Source of the DNA: Litoreibacter halocynthiae
GTDB taxonomy: Bacteria; Pseudomonadota; Alphaproteobacteria; Rhodobacterales; Rhodobacteraceae
Direction of reading: 5' to 3'
Length of the DNA stretch: 64,000 nucleotides
NCBI RefSeq assembly: GCF_004365635.1
Contig: NZ_SOBH01000003.1
Span: 1 to 64,000 of the forward strand
Positions 55,893 through 64,000 of this stretch are shown here, piece after piece. The number at the start of each line of letters is the position of its first letter. Position 1 is the stretch's first letter. A program made the position numbers and the translations under genes. The notes beneath the pieces were generated by a model. That model did no database searches. It saw only the letters and a list, made by a program, of their open reading frames with translations, and was not told where the DNA came from.

Positions 55893-56617
55893 CCGAAACC
55901 TTTATCATCCATCTGGAACGCGCCTCCGCGCGTCGACCTCATGTTGAAACCATGATGCAGGAATCACCCTATCCGGCGCGCATCTGGCCTGCGTGTGACG
56001 GGGCGGCGATGGATCCGGCGGTGCGGGACCAGCTCGTCTCCGGCCCTGCGCTGTTTCAGCCAGCCTACCCGTTTTCGCTCTCCATGGGCGAGATTGGCTG
56101 TTTTGAAAGCCATCGCAGTGTCTGGCGTCACATGGTCGAAAACGACGTGAACGCGGCGCTCATCCTTGAAGATGACGTCGCCATCGAACCGGCTGAATTT
56201 CGTGCGGCGCTTGCCATGGCGGAGCCCCACATTGCCGCATTGGGCTACATCCAGTTTCAAGTACGGGCCGTCAAACCACCTTTTTCCATGGTAGAGCAGT
56301 CCGGCCCTGTCGCGGTCATCCGGCCTCAGGTTATTCCCTTGCGGACTTCGGCGCAATTGGTCAGCTTGGACGCCGCCCGCTCGCTGCTGACCGCAAGCGA
56401 ACAGATTGACCGGCCGGTGGATGGTTTCCTTCAGCTGTTCTGGGAAACAGGCGTGCGCCCGCATTGCGTTGTGCCATCAGGCGTATCCGATCTAACGCAG
56501 GAGTCGGGTGGCAGCACTGTGTCGCGCAAGCGGAGCTTGTGGCAAAAACTGATCGCCGCGGCAAAGCGCTGGACCTACCGAAACCAAGTCGCAACGCTAT
56601 CGCGCAAGTACAACTAA
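55889..56617 (+). CDS. Family 25 glycosyltransferase
   Basis: The 242-residue protein has IIHLERASARRPHVE, MGEIGCFESHRSVWRHMV and AALILEDDVAIEP, the GT25 signature of LPS glycosyltransferases such as LgtB-like enzymes. GTG 55889 overlaps the previous stop. The C-terminus is basic. It is convergent with the MsbA-FkbM gene and overlaps it by 4 bases. Confidence 0.88.
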   Translation: MTETFIIHLERASARRPHVETMMQESPYPARIWPACDGAAMDPAVRDQLVSGPALFQPAYPFSLSMGEIGCFESHRSVWRHMVENDVNAALILEDDVAIEPAEFRAALAMAEPHIAALGYIQFQVRAVKPPFSMVEQSGPVAVIRPQVIPLRTSAQLVSLDAARSLLTASEQIDRPVDGFLQLFWETGVRPHCVVPSGVSDLTQESGGSTVSRKRSLWQKLIAAAKRWTYRNQVATLSRKYN

Positions 56618-59304
56618 CCGGCGGGTAACTCGTATAGCGAGTTGTTTCGGGTGCGTGTGACCAAGACGTAGCCACGCGCTGCGAACGCTTTGGTGCAGCC
56701 GGGATAATCCGCGTCAGGGTAGGGATGCTCAATGACAATCCGCCGCGGCAGCAATGCGTCGGGTGCGGCCTCCATGAAGGGCACCAATGCTTTGTCTTCA
56801 TGCCCTTCAATGTCGATTTTCAAGCCATAGATCGCCGTAATCCCGTGCTCGTCCAGCAGGGCATCAAGACGGCGCACAGGCATATCCCCGTCGGGTGTTT
56901 CTTCAACTGCAACGATTGCCAGATCATCTTTGCGGATTTGCAGATCGCCCCGCCCTTCCTGATCGCTGACAGCGCAGTGGATCACGGTCAGGTTGTCCAA
57001 CCCGCTGGCCTCGGCGTTCCACGTCAGGCGGTCAACCATCAGCGGGTTCGCGTCGATAGCAAGTGTGCGGCCTTGTGGCGCGCAACGGGCCATCGGCTGG
57101 GCATACAGACCGATGTTGCAGCCAAGGTCCAGGAAATTGGCATCAACCGGCGCGTCTTTCGTCAGGAAGTCCAGGTCCTCGCCGTTATAGTCGGGATTCA
57201 GAAGGAGACCGTATTCGATAAGGTTGTTCTCGCCGCGGATACGGTAGGCGCAGTCGCGGAAGTAGATATCTAGCTTTCCACGTCCGGCAGCGAGCACCGA
57301 AGATGTCCAACCACCACGAAACACACCGCGTTTGAGCGGGGTTGATTTGCCCAGTGAAATCATACCGCGTTGCACCGCATTCGGGGCGAAATGGCCAAAT
57401 GGTAGTTTATCATCCGCATCGTCAAGATTGCGTTCTTTGCCGTTGAGGCTGCGCCAGATGCCGGAGCCTGTACTGCGCGTGAAGGTCTTGGACGTCACGG
57501 GGATATCTCCGGTGAAAGGCTTGGTACCGGTTTGGAATTGCAGGTCGTGCAGACGGGCGTAGATACCGGCCTTGCCGATCAACTCGTCATGAGGCCCGCT
57601 TTCCGCCAGTTTGCCGTGATCAAGCACAAGAATTTGGTCCGCGTCGCGGACAGTGGACAAGCGGTGGGCAATAACCAGTGTCGTGCGGCCTTTGGAAAGT
57701 CGTTCCAACGCTTTTTGGACCACCTTTTCGGATTCGGCATCCAAGGCACTCGTCGCCTCGTCCAACAACAGAATCGGTGTGTCGCGCAGTAGGGCGCGGG
57801 CAATGGCGACGCGTTGGCGCTGCCCGCCTGACAGGTTGCTGCCCCGTGGGCCAACGGCGGTTTCCAGCCCGTCGGGCAGGTCTTTCAGAAAATCGCTGAC
57901 ATGTGCATCGTCCAGCACCTGTTTTAGCCGCGCGTCATCGACGTCTTCACGGCCCAACAGGATGTTCTCGCGCAGCGTTTCGTCGAACAACAAAGCGTCT
58001 TGCGACACGACCGAGAACAAGCCGCGTAATTGCGACAGGGGCATGTCTTTGACGTCCACGCCCCCGATGGTGATCTTGCCGCTTGCTGGATCAACCAAGC
58101 GGGTGAGCACGTTGAACACGGTGCTCTTGCCCGCCCCTGACGCGCCAACCAGCGCTGTTGTGGTGCCAGAATTCGCAGTGAAGCTCAGGCCGTTCAACAC
58201 GGCTTTGTCACCGTAGGACAAAGAGGCGTTGTCAAAGACGATGGAGGAGCCATCCAGCACGGCTTCGGCAGATGTTCGATCCGCCACGGCGGGTTTGGTA
58301 TCAAACAGCCCGAAGATGCGGCTGAGGCTGGCGATCATCATTTCCCAATAGCCCAAAACTCCGCCCAAACGGCGCATGGGTTGAAAGGCCAGTGACATGG
58401 CGGTGAAGAAGCTCATGAACTGGCCGATGGTCTTTTCACCGGCAATGATTTGCGGGCCGCCGTAAAGCAACACGCAGAAAAAGCCGAAGCCCACGGCGAA
58501 ATCGACCAGTGCCGGCACGGTGGCTTGCCCGATGGTAGTTTTGATCGTCGCTTTTACCCAAGTATCTGAAAGGCCAGAAAAATTCTCGACTTGATATTCT
58601 TCCATCCGGTTCAGCTTGATCGGGGTGACGCCGTGAAATACCTCGTCCAGACGGGTGGTCCGCTTGCCAGCCACGTCGCGCAGGTAGTTGGATTTGCGCC
58701 GTACATAGCGCTGCACCAGCAAGCTGGGGATGACCAACATCGGGGCGCCGATGATTGCCACCAGCGTCCATTTCCAGTCAATCGACAAGGCCACACCTAG
58801 AAGCGAAAGCAACGCAATCAGGTCGCGACCAGCGCTCACGAGGATCATATTCCAAAGGGTTTGGATCGCAGTTACATCCCCCTGAACCCGCTCGATCATC
58901 GAGCCGGGCGAGGTGCGGGAGTGGAATGCGTTATCAAGCGTCAGCGTGTGCCGCAGCAGGTCGACCTGCACCTCCGTCGAGGCACGGAAGGACACGCCGG
59001 TCAGAATGCTCTTGTGGATGATGCCGGTGATGCCGCGGATGACGAAAAGCGCGAAGATGCCGATGCCGACCCACCAGATGGCACTTGCCTGACCCTCGAC
59101 GAACACAAGGTCGAACATCGGCTGAAGCATGTAGCTCAGCGCACCCAAGGTGCTGCCTTCGATGACCATGAACACAAAGGCCAGCACGAAAAGCATCCAG
59201 TGTTTGCGCAAGTACCCACGCCACAGGCGGGCAAACAGCTTGCCTCCGCTCTCGGTCGACTGGGCCAGATCTAGGTCTGTCGGGTTGCTCAAGAAAAGGC
59301 TCAC
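56614..59304 (-). CDS. Fused MsbA-like ABC transporter and FkbM methyltransferase
   Basis: The 896-residue protein joins two complete modules. Residues 1-593 are a half-size ABC exporter: six membrane segments, Walker A GASGAGKST (387-395), signature LSGGQ (491-495), Walker B ILLLDE (511-516) and the H-loop AHRLS. Residues 594-896 hold a linker and an FkbM-type SAM methyltransferase with FLDLGCNIGLYAQ (near 725) and GLKIDIEGHE (near 835). No stop or shift lies between. Next to LPS transferases, it may flip a glycolipid and methylate its sugar. Confidence 0.88.
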   Translation of the reverse strand: MSLFLSNPTDLDLAQSTESGGKLFARLWRGYLRKHWMLFVLAFVFMVIEGSTLGALSYMLQPMFDLVFVEGQASAIWWVGIGIFALFVIRGITGIIHKSILTGVSFRASTEVQVDLLRHTLTLDNAFHSRTSPGSMIERVQGDVTAIQTLWNMILVSAGRDLIALLSLLGVALSIDWKWTLVAIIGAPMLVIPSLLVQRYVRRKSNYLRDVAGKRTTRLDEVFHGVTPIKLNRMEEYQVENFSGLSDTWVKATIKTTIGQATVPALVDFAVGFGFFCVLLYGGPQIIAGEKTIGQFMSFFTAMSLAFQPMRRLGGVLGYWEMMIASLSRIFGLFDTKPAVADRTSAEAVLDGSSIVFDNASLSYGDKAVLNGLSFTANSGTTTALVGASGAGKSTVFNVLTRLVDPASGKITIGGVDVKDMPLSQLRGLFSVVSQDALLFDETLRENILLGREDVDDARLKQVLDDAHVSDFLKDLPDGLETAVGPRGSNLSGGQRQRVAIARALLRDTPILLLDEATSALDAESEKVVQKALERLSKGRTTLVIAHRLSTVRDADQILVLDHGKLAESGPHDELIGKAGIYARLHDLQFQTGTKPFTGDIPVTSKTFTRSTGSGIWRSLNGKERNLDDADDKLPFGHFAPNAVQRGMISLGKSTPLKRGVFRGGWTSSVLAAGRGKLDIYFRDCAYRIRGENNLIEYGLLLNPDYNGEDLDFLTKDAPVDANFLDLGCNIGLYAQPMARCAPQGRTLAIDANPLMVDRLTWNAEASGLDNLTVIHCAVSDQEGRGDLQIRKDDLAIVAVEETPDGDMPVRRLDALLDEHGITAIYGLKIDIEGHEDKALVPFMEAAPDALLPRRIVIEHPYPDADYPGCTKAFAARGYVLVTRTRNNSLYELPAG

Positions 59305-59443
59305 ATATGGCTACTTTAGCGATCTGTGTAACGCAGTTTTGCGCGGCGCGGCAAGGCTGGGGCAACATGGCCCTTTCCCATCGGGTCTCAAAAGAGTATC
59401 AGGCCCCGTCTGAAACAAGACCTATAGAAGGATCAAAGGGATC

Positions 59444-60466
59444 ATGGGTTACAAAATCGTCGTCGTAGGCGCCACGGGCAACGTGGGTCGCGAGATGCTG
59501 AACATTCTGGATGAACGTCAGTTCCCAGTGGACACAATCGAGGTTCTGGCCTCCCGTCGCTCGATCGGCACCGAAGTTTCCTTCGGCGAGAAAACCCTGA
59601 AGACCAAAGACCTTGATACCTTCGACTTCACCGGCTGGGACATTGCGTTGTTCGCAGTGGGCTCCGAGGCCACGAAAAAATACGCGCCGATTGCTGCCAA
59701 AGCTGGTTGCGTGGTGATCGATAACTCGTCGCTCTACCGTTACGACCCCGACGTGCCGTTGGTGGTTCCTGAAGTGAACCCCGAGGCCGTGATGGGTTAC
59801 ACAAAGAAAAACATCATCGCCAACCCCAACTGCTCTACGGCGCAGATGGTTGTGGCGCTGAAGCCGTTGCACGATCGGGCGCGGATCAAGCGCGTTGTTG
59901 TCTCCACCTACCAATCGGTGTCCGGTGCCGGCAAAGATGCAATCGACGAGCTGTGGGATCAAACCAAGTCGATCTACAACCCCGTCGACAACAAACCACC
60001 AAGCAAGTTCACCAAGCAGATCGCGTTCAACGTGATTCCGCATATCGACGTGTTCATGGACGACGGCTCCACCAAAGAGGAGTGGAAGATGGTCGTCGAG
60101 ACCAAGAAAATCGTCGACAAGGATATCAAGGTCACCGCGACTTGCGTGCGCGTTCCGGTTTTCGTAGGTCACGCCGAGTCGATCAATATCGAGTTCGAAG
60201 ACCATCTGGACGAAGACGAGGCCCGCGACATCCTGCGCGAAGCCCCCGGTGTCATGGTGATCGACAAGCGCGAAGACGGTGGCTACGTGACGCCCGTCGA
60301 ATGCGTTGGCGACTTTGCCACCTTCATCTCCCGCATCCGTCAGGACAGCACCATCGACAACGGCCTGAACCTGTGGTGCGTCAGCGATAACCTGCGCAAG
60401 GGTGCTGCCCTGAACGCAGTGCAAATCGCCGAAACGCTGGGCACGCGGTGCTTGAAAAAAGGCTAG
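59444..60466 (+). CDS. asd: Aspartate-semialdehyde dehydrogenase
   Basis: The 340-residue NADP enzyme makes aspartate semialdehyde for lysine, threonine and methionine and for diaminopimelate. It has VVGATGNVGREML, the catalytic Cys130 in NPNCSTAQMV and VPVFVGHAESINIEF. AAGGATC lies upstream. A strong terminator follows. Confidence 0.98.
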   Translation: MGYKIVVVGATGNVGREMLNILDERQFPVDTIEVLASRRSIGTEVSFGEKTLKTKDLDTFDFTGWDIALFAVGSEATKKYAPIAAKAGCVVIDNSSLYRYDPDVPLVVPEVNPEAVMGYTKKNIIANPNCSTAQMVVALKPLHDRARIKRVVVSTYQSVSGAGKDAIDELWDQTKSIYNPVDNKPPSKFTKQIAFNVIPHIDVFMDDGSTKEEWKMVVETKKIVDKDIKVTATCVRVPVFVGHAESINIEFEDHLDEDEARDILREAPGVMVIDKREDGGYVTPVECVGDFATFISRIRQDSTIDNGLNLWCVSDNLRKGAALNAVQIAETLGTRCLKKG

Positions 60467-60497
60467 GCTTGCAAAGCCCACTCTGACACGAAACATT

Positions 60498-60530
60498 GGG
60501 CCTCAGATCAATTGATTTGAGGCCCTTTTT
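60498..60530 (+). terminator. Terminator of asd
   Basis: GGGCCTCA-ATCAA pairs with TTGAT-TGAGGCCC, each side with one unpaired position, followed by TTTTT. The next ATG is at 60533, so the hairpin also covers the only ribosome-site-like sequence (GAGG) of that gene. Confidence 0.9.
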
Positions 60531-60532
60531 CT

Positions 60533-62185
60533 ATGCTCCGTTCCCTTGCCCTATCCGCCGCCCTGTTGTCTTCCGCTGCTTACGCCGAGGACTTTCAGTT
60601 GGTTGCGCCCGTCTCCTCCGTCACCGTCTATCCGCAAGGTGCGACCGTTACGCGGGTCATTGCGGCTGACCTGCCGCAAGGCAAGCACCGGATACTGGTT
60701 CCCTACCAAGCCGGCAGCAGCGACGGCCCGCCGCGCGTGAACGCGCCGGACGGTTTTGCGATTGGTGCGATGGAAGTTTTGAACGATTTCCTGAGTGACC
60801 CGAAAGCGGCCTATTCCCCAGAGCAAACCGCCGCGTTTGAACGTGTCGAAGCTGCCAAGGATGCTTTACAGGCGTTGGAAGACGTGGTCGTGCGTGGACA
60901 AGCTTCCGTGGAAGCGCAGAACGCCAAGAACGCCTACCTGCGCACGCTGACGGGCGCTGCTTTGACAGGTGCTGACGCCGACGCGATGCGCGCCGCCAGC
61001 AACATGGTGGCCGAGGAGTTGGAGAAAGCGTGGCGTGACCAATACGCCGCTGCCGTCGCACTTCGTGCCGACGAGAAAGCCCGCGATGAAGCACGCAAGG
61101 TAGTTCAGCAGGCCGAGCAGGACTTGAACCGGCTGGCCCCGCCAAGTGGTGCCGTCACCATGCTGGCGCTCACGGTCGAGGCTGCCGTTGCGGGTACGGT
61201 TGAGATGACATTGGACAGTTTGATTTACAACGCAGGTTGGCGGGCGGACTACGATCTGAACTTGACCCGTGGCGATGACGCGCGCGTCGCGATGGAGCGC
61301 AAAGTCGTCATGCAGCAGTCGTCGGGCGAGTTGTGGTCCGACGTGAATTTGACCCTTTCCACGGCTAACCCTTTTGCGCAGGTCGACCCGACAAAGCCTT
61401 ATCCGTCTCAAGCGTTCATTCAAGCTAAGGGCAAAGCGGGATACGGATCGGTTCGAACGGCCGCACCACAGGCAGACTACGCTGAACTTTCGCGGGCAGG
61501 TGGCCTAGCAGAACCGATTATGGAGGAGGCGGTGCCTGTTACTGCCGCAGCTGTAATAGACGGCCTGTCAGTCACTTATGAGTACCCTCAGCCCGTCAAC
61601 CTCGCGTCCGGCGGCGGGGAACTGATCCTTGCCTTGGACGATTTCACCTTCGATGCCCGTGAGTTCAACCGTGCAGCACCTCGCTTCGACAAAACGGCTT
61701 TCCTGATGGCGGAGTTTACCAACTCCACACAGGAGCCTTTCCTGCCGGGGCAAATGTCGGTGTCGCGCGATGGTGTATTTGTTGGGCGCAGCGCCCTACC
61801 GCTGGTCCCCGCAGGCGACAAGGCGGAGGTGTCCTTCGGAACGCTTGAAGGTCTGCGCCTCGATTACAAGTTGCTCGACAACGACACAGGCGACCGTGGT
61901 TTCCTGACCTCCAGCAGCACCCGCGTGCAGCAGATGGAGTTCTCGGTGGAAAACCTTCTGGCCACGACAGAGCAGGTCCAAACTATCTTTGCATTGCCAT
62001 ACGCCGAGCAGGAAGACCTCAGCATCACAACAAGTTCGCGCCCGTCACCGGATGAAACTGATTTCGAGCAGAAGCGCGGTGTATCTGTCTGGAATCTAGA
62101 CGTCGGTCCGGGCGAGACAAAAACCGTGCGTGTGAATGTCGATATGGACTGGCCCGAAGGGCAGCAGTTGTTCTGGCAGCCGTAG
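60533..62185 (+). CDS. MuiA-like DUF4139 protein
   Basis: The 550-residue protein has a signal peptide (MLRSLALSAALLSSAAYAED), an N-terminal domain with the family pattern VSSVTVYPQGATVTR, a coiled-coil part (about 85-200) and a beta-rich DUF4139 domain (LIYNAGWRADYDLNL, SSGELWSDVNLTLSTANP, GVSVWNLDVGPGE). This family is called mucoidy inhibitor, but a molecular function is not established. The ATG lies right behind the asd terminator. Confidence 0.87.
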   Translation: MLRSLALSAALLSSAAYAEDFQLVAPVSSVTVYPQGATVTRVIAADLPQGKHRILVPYQAGSSDGPPRVNAPDGFAIGAMEVLNDFLSDPKAAYSPEQTAAFERVEAAKDALQALEDVVVRGQASVEAQNAKNAYLRTLTGAALTGADADAMRAASNMVAEELEKAWRDQYAAAVALRADEKARDEARKVVQQAEQDLNRLAPPSGAVTMLALTVEAAVAGTVEMTLDSLIYNAGWRADYDLNLTRGDDARVAMERKVVMQQSSGELWSDVNLTLSTANPFAQVDPTKPYPSQAFIQAKGKAGYGSVRTAAPQADYAELSRAGGLAEPIMEEAVPVTAAAVIDGLSVTYEYPQPVNLASGGGELILALDDFTFDAREFNRAAPRFDKTAFLMAEFTNSTQEPFLPGQMSVSRDGVFVGRSALPLVPAGDKAEVSFGTLEGLRLDYKLLDNDTGDRGFLTSSSTRVQQMEFSVENLLATTEQVQTIFALPYAEQEDLSITTSSRPSPDETDFEQKRGVSVWNLDVGPGETKTVRVNVDMDWPEGQQLFWQP

Positions 62186-62186
62186 C

Positions 62187-62498
62187 CTAGAACCGCTCCG
62201 CCCGCAGCACCTGACAATCGGTCACGGTAACAATGCCGATATACCGTTCGACCACCGCGAAGGCCGCGTCGAGCAGTTTGTCCAGCTTGTCGGGGCGCAC
62301 GATGCAGATCACCTGCACCATGCCGCCAGCACGACTGACTTGCCCCTCGCGGCTCCATGGGCCGGACTGGCCCGAGCCACCAAGGACGGGAAGAATGGAG
62401 TAGCCGGTCACGTCCGCCGTTTGCAGTGCGTCGGTCAGGCGGCTTTGCATCACGGCCTCGATCGTGATCACTACGCGTTTCGCGTCATGGGTTTGCAT
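62187..62498 (-). CDS. PII-like protein (SbtB type)
   Basis: The 103-residue protein has the ferredoxin-like PII fold pattern: KRVVITIEAVMQSRLTDAL, GYSILPVLGGSGQSG with the T-loop region and VQVICIVRPDKLDKLLDAA. It lacks the usual uridylylated Tyr of GlnB. Lying 3 bases after the SbtA-like gene, it probably binds it and adenine nucleotides to control bicarbonate uptake. Confidence 0.85.
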   Translation of the reverse strand: MQTHDAKRVVITIEAVMQSRLTDALQTADVTGYSILPVLGGSGQSGPWSREGQVSRAGGMVQVICIVRPDKLDKLLDAAFAVVERYIGIVTVTDCQVLRAERF

Positions 62499-62501
62499 GG
62501 G

Positions 62502-63479
62502 TCATCCTCCGGTTACTTGGCTGGCAATCGCGATATAGGCGGGGATGCCGAGGGTCAGGTTGAAGGGAAAGGTGATCCCCAAGGACAGTGTCAGATATAT
62601 GGACGGGTTGGCCTCTGGCAGCGCCACGCGCATTGCCGCTGGAACGGCGATATAGCTGGCCGATGCACAAAGGGTCATGAATAACGCAACACCACCAGTG
62701 GACAGCCCCAGCAGCATTCCGGCCGCGAGGCCGAAACAGCTGCCGACCAGTGGCATCAGCATGCCAAAAGCGAACACGCCTGGCGTCAGATATTTGCCGC
62801 TGTCCCGCAACCCGCGACCTGCGACAAGGCCCATATCCAGCAGGAATAGACACAAAACGCCCTGAAACGGAGAGACGATGAAACTGGCGATTTTTTCCAG
62901 CCCGTCTTGTCCCGTGATCGCGCCAATGACGAAGCTGCCGATCAAAAGCACGATGGAGCCGTTCAGCAGTATTTCCCGCCACAAATTTCCGTCCATCTGG
63001 TTGCCGCCTGCCTTTCGCGACACCAGCCAAAGGGCCGAAAGGATCGCTGGCGCTTCCATGATGGCCGCAACCGCAACCATGTAGCCTTCGGGGTCCAACC
63101 CGCGTCCTGTCAACGCACTGGTGCAGGCCACAAACGTCACAATAGAGATAGAGCCGTAATGCCCTGCAACGGCGGCTGCATCGATGGTGCTTAGCTGCGT
63201 CATGATGCGCAGAAGTCCGAAGGCCACGAACGGAATTGTCGCTGACAAGATCCCACCGGCAATCAAAGACAGGATCAACCCCGCGTCCACACCATGCGCG
63301 GCAACAGAGGCGCCGCCCTTGAAGCCGATCGCAAACAGCAAGTAGATCGACAACGCCTTGGCGGCGGCTTCCGGGATTGTCAGATCAGATCGCGCGAACG
63401 CGGCCAGAACGCCCAATACAAAGAACAGGATCAATGGGGACAGCAAGTTGTCAGCTGCCAGTGATAGCACGTCGCCCAT
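62502..63479 (-). CDS. SbtA-like sodium/bicarbonate transporter
   Basis: The 325-residue protein has about ten membrane segments and the SbtA family patterns NLLSPLILFFVLGVLAAFAR at the start, FAIGFKGGASVAAHG, VAGHYGSISIVTF and ILLLGLSTGGVALFMTLCASASY. It would take up bicarbonate with sodium. It lies between a carbonic anhydrase and the PII-like gene. Confidence 0.9.
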   Translation of the reverse strand: MGDVLSLAADNLLSPLILFFVLGVLAAFARSDLTIPEAAAKALSIYLLFAIGFKGGASVAAHGVDAGLILSLIAGGILSATIPFVAFGLLRIMTQLSTIDAAAVAGHYGSISIVTFVACTSALTGRGLDPEGYMVAVAAIMEAPAILSALWLVSRKAGGNQMDGNLWREILLNGSIVLLIGSFVIGAITGQDGLEKIASFIVSPFQGVLCLFLLDMGLVAGRGLRDSGKYLTPGVFAFGMLMPLVGSCFGLAAGMLLGLSTGGVALFMTLCASASYIAVPAAMRVALPEANPSIYLTLSLGITFPFNLTLGIPAYIAIASQVTGG

Positions 63480-63503
63480 GCGGGTCCTCCGGCGGGTTAG
63501 GGT

Positions 63504-64000
63504 CTAAACTGGAACGAATCCCGTCTCTGGGACGTAGTGCTCGAGGCCGCCTTCGCCAATGTCGTTCCACAGGCCGTGCAGGCTGAGCATCCCTTGCTCC
63601 ATTTCCTTTGCGACGAAGGGGAACCCCGCAAGGTTTTCCAGCGACACCAACACTGCCTCCCTCTCCAATGCGCTGCGGCGTTCTGCCTCGTCCTCGATGT
63701 CTTTCACGCGCTCGTAGCCGGGACGCAAAATGTCCATCCAGCGCCCGATGAAGCTGGTCTTCTCCTCCAGTTGCGGCGCGTTGCCCGAGCACATGTCGTG
63801 GCACCCGTTGACACCGCCGCAGTTTGAATGTCCCAGCACGATGATATGTGCAACTTTCAGGGTGCCCACTGCGTATTCGATGGCGGCTGATGTGCCGTGA
63901 TACTCGCCATCCGGATTATAGGGCGGCACGAGGTTGGCGATGTTGCGGTGGATGAAAAACTCGCCCTGCTCTGCCCCGAAAATCGAGGTGACATGCACTC
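63504..64000 (-). CDS. Beta-carbonic anhydrase (5' end outside window)
   Basis: The visible 165 residues lack the N-terminus: the frame runs off the window at RVHVTSIFGAEQGEFFIHRN, so the CxDSR part lies beyond. The zinc ligands His and Cys of VLGHSNCGGV and the typical HGLWNDIGEGGLEHY end are present. It interconverts CO2 and bicarbonate. It is 24 bases before the SbtA-like gene on the same strand. Confidence 0.95.
   Translation of the reverse strand, partial: VHVTSIFGAEQGEFFIHRNIANLVPPYNPDGEYHGTSAAIEYAVGTLKVAHIIVLGHSNCGGVNGCHDMCSGNAPQLEEKTSFIGRWMDILRPGYERVKDIEDEAERRSALEREAVLVSLENLAGFPFVAKEMEQGMLSLHGLWNDIGEGGLEHYVPETGFVPV

Noticed and set aside
1-64000. CRISPR array, rRNA, insertion sequence or transposase
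   Set aside because: No regular repeat-spacer pattern, rRNA sequence or transposase gene was seen on either strand.

Overview
The window looks like chromosomal DNA of a marine alphaproteobacterium of the Rhodobacterales (Roseobacter group). The evidence is the gene content and protein style: glutamate synthase genes gltD and gltB flanking a small hydrolase gene, an NDUFA9-like protein beside UppP, a GTA-type spike base protein, a class I cytochrome c, and dispersed leuC, leuD and leuB. The accessory left end is visibly more AT-rich than the rest. Species cannot be named from the sequence alone.

Layout. 1-3700 is an accessory segment abutting the 3' end of a tRNA-Leu(CAG) gene (3785-3870, minus). 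It holds a winged-helix protein, a small Cys/His-rich HGG-type protein plus a decayed second copy of it, an SH3 protein and an HTH/PIN toxin-antitoxin pair. This is what one edge of a tRNA-integrated element looks like. 4050-13000 carries an NDUFA9-like reductase, uppP, gltD, an alpha/beta hydrolase and gltB. 13021-18019 is a minus-strand run of a secreted Cys protein, rppH, ctpA, an EnvC-like activator and gpmI.

18090-35549 is an exopolysaccharide or capsule locus. It contains two family 2 glycosyltransferases, two acyltransferases, a Wzz/GumC-like protein with a BY-kinase-like partner whose P-loop lysine is missing, and an ExoY-like initiating transferase. It also has a Wza-like export protein, an outer-membrane beta-barrel protein, a PssD/PssE (Alg14/Alg13) pair, a Wzy-like polymerase/ligase, a Wzx-like flippase, a sulfotransferase, and an FrhB-like/pyruvyl-transferase pair. 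Embedded in it are a 743-residue SGNH-esterase plus LamG-like protein and an 86-residue protein of the Rcc01079 spike-base type. Together they suggest a gene-transfer-agent head-spike module living inside the locus that makes its receptor.

35638-41566 holds rlmH, rsfS, idi, an SDR gene, a cytochrome c, an amidase and an MscS channel. 41805-52668 holds leuC, leuD and leuB interleaved with a polytopic membrane protein that has an FNR-type box upstream, a hydrolase/AraC divergent pair, an EEP-fold protein and an epimerase/LysR divergent pair with twin palindromic operators. 52679-59304 holds an EamA transporter, a frameshifted ChrR-like cupin gene, LPS-type GT4 and GT25 transferases and an unusual fused MsbA-like ABC transporter/FkbM methyltransferase. 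59444-64000 holds asd, a MuiA-like protein and a bicarbonate module (SbtA-like transporter, PII-like SbtB, beta-carbonic anhydrase running off the window).

The genes group into surface polysaccharide synthesis and export, nitrogen and amino-acid assimilation (gltBD, leuBCD, asd), envelope maintenance (uppP, ctpA, EnvC-like, MscS) and inorganic-carbon uptake. All functions are inferred by reading motifs; no database search was run.
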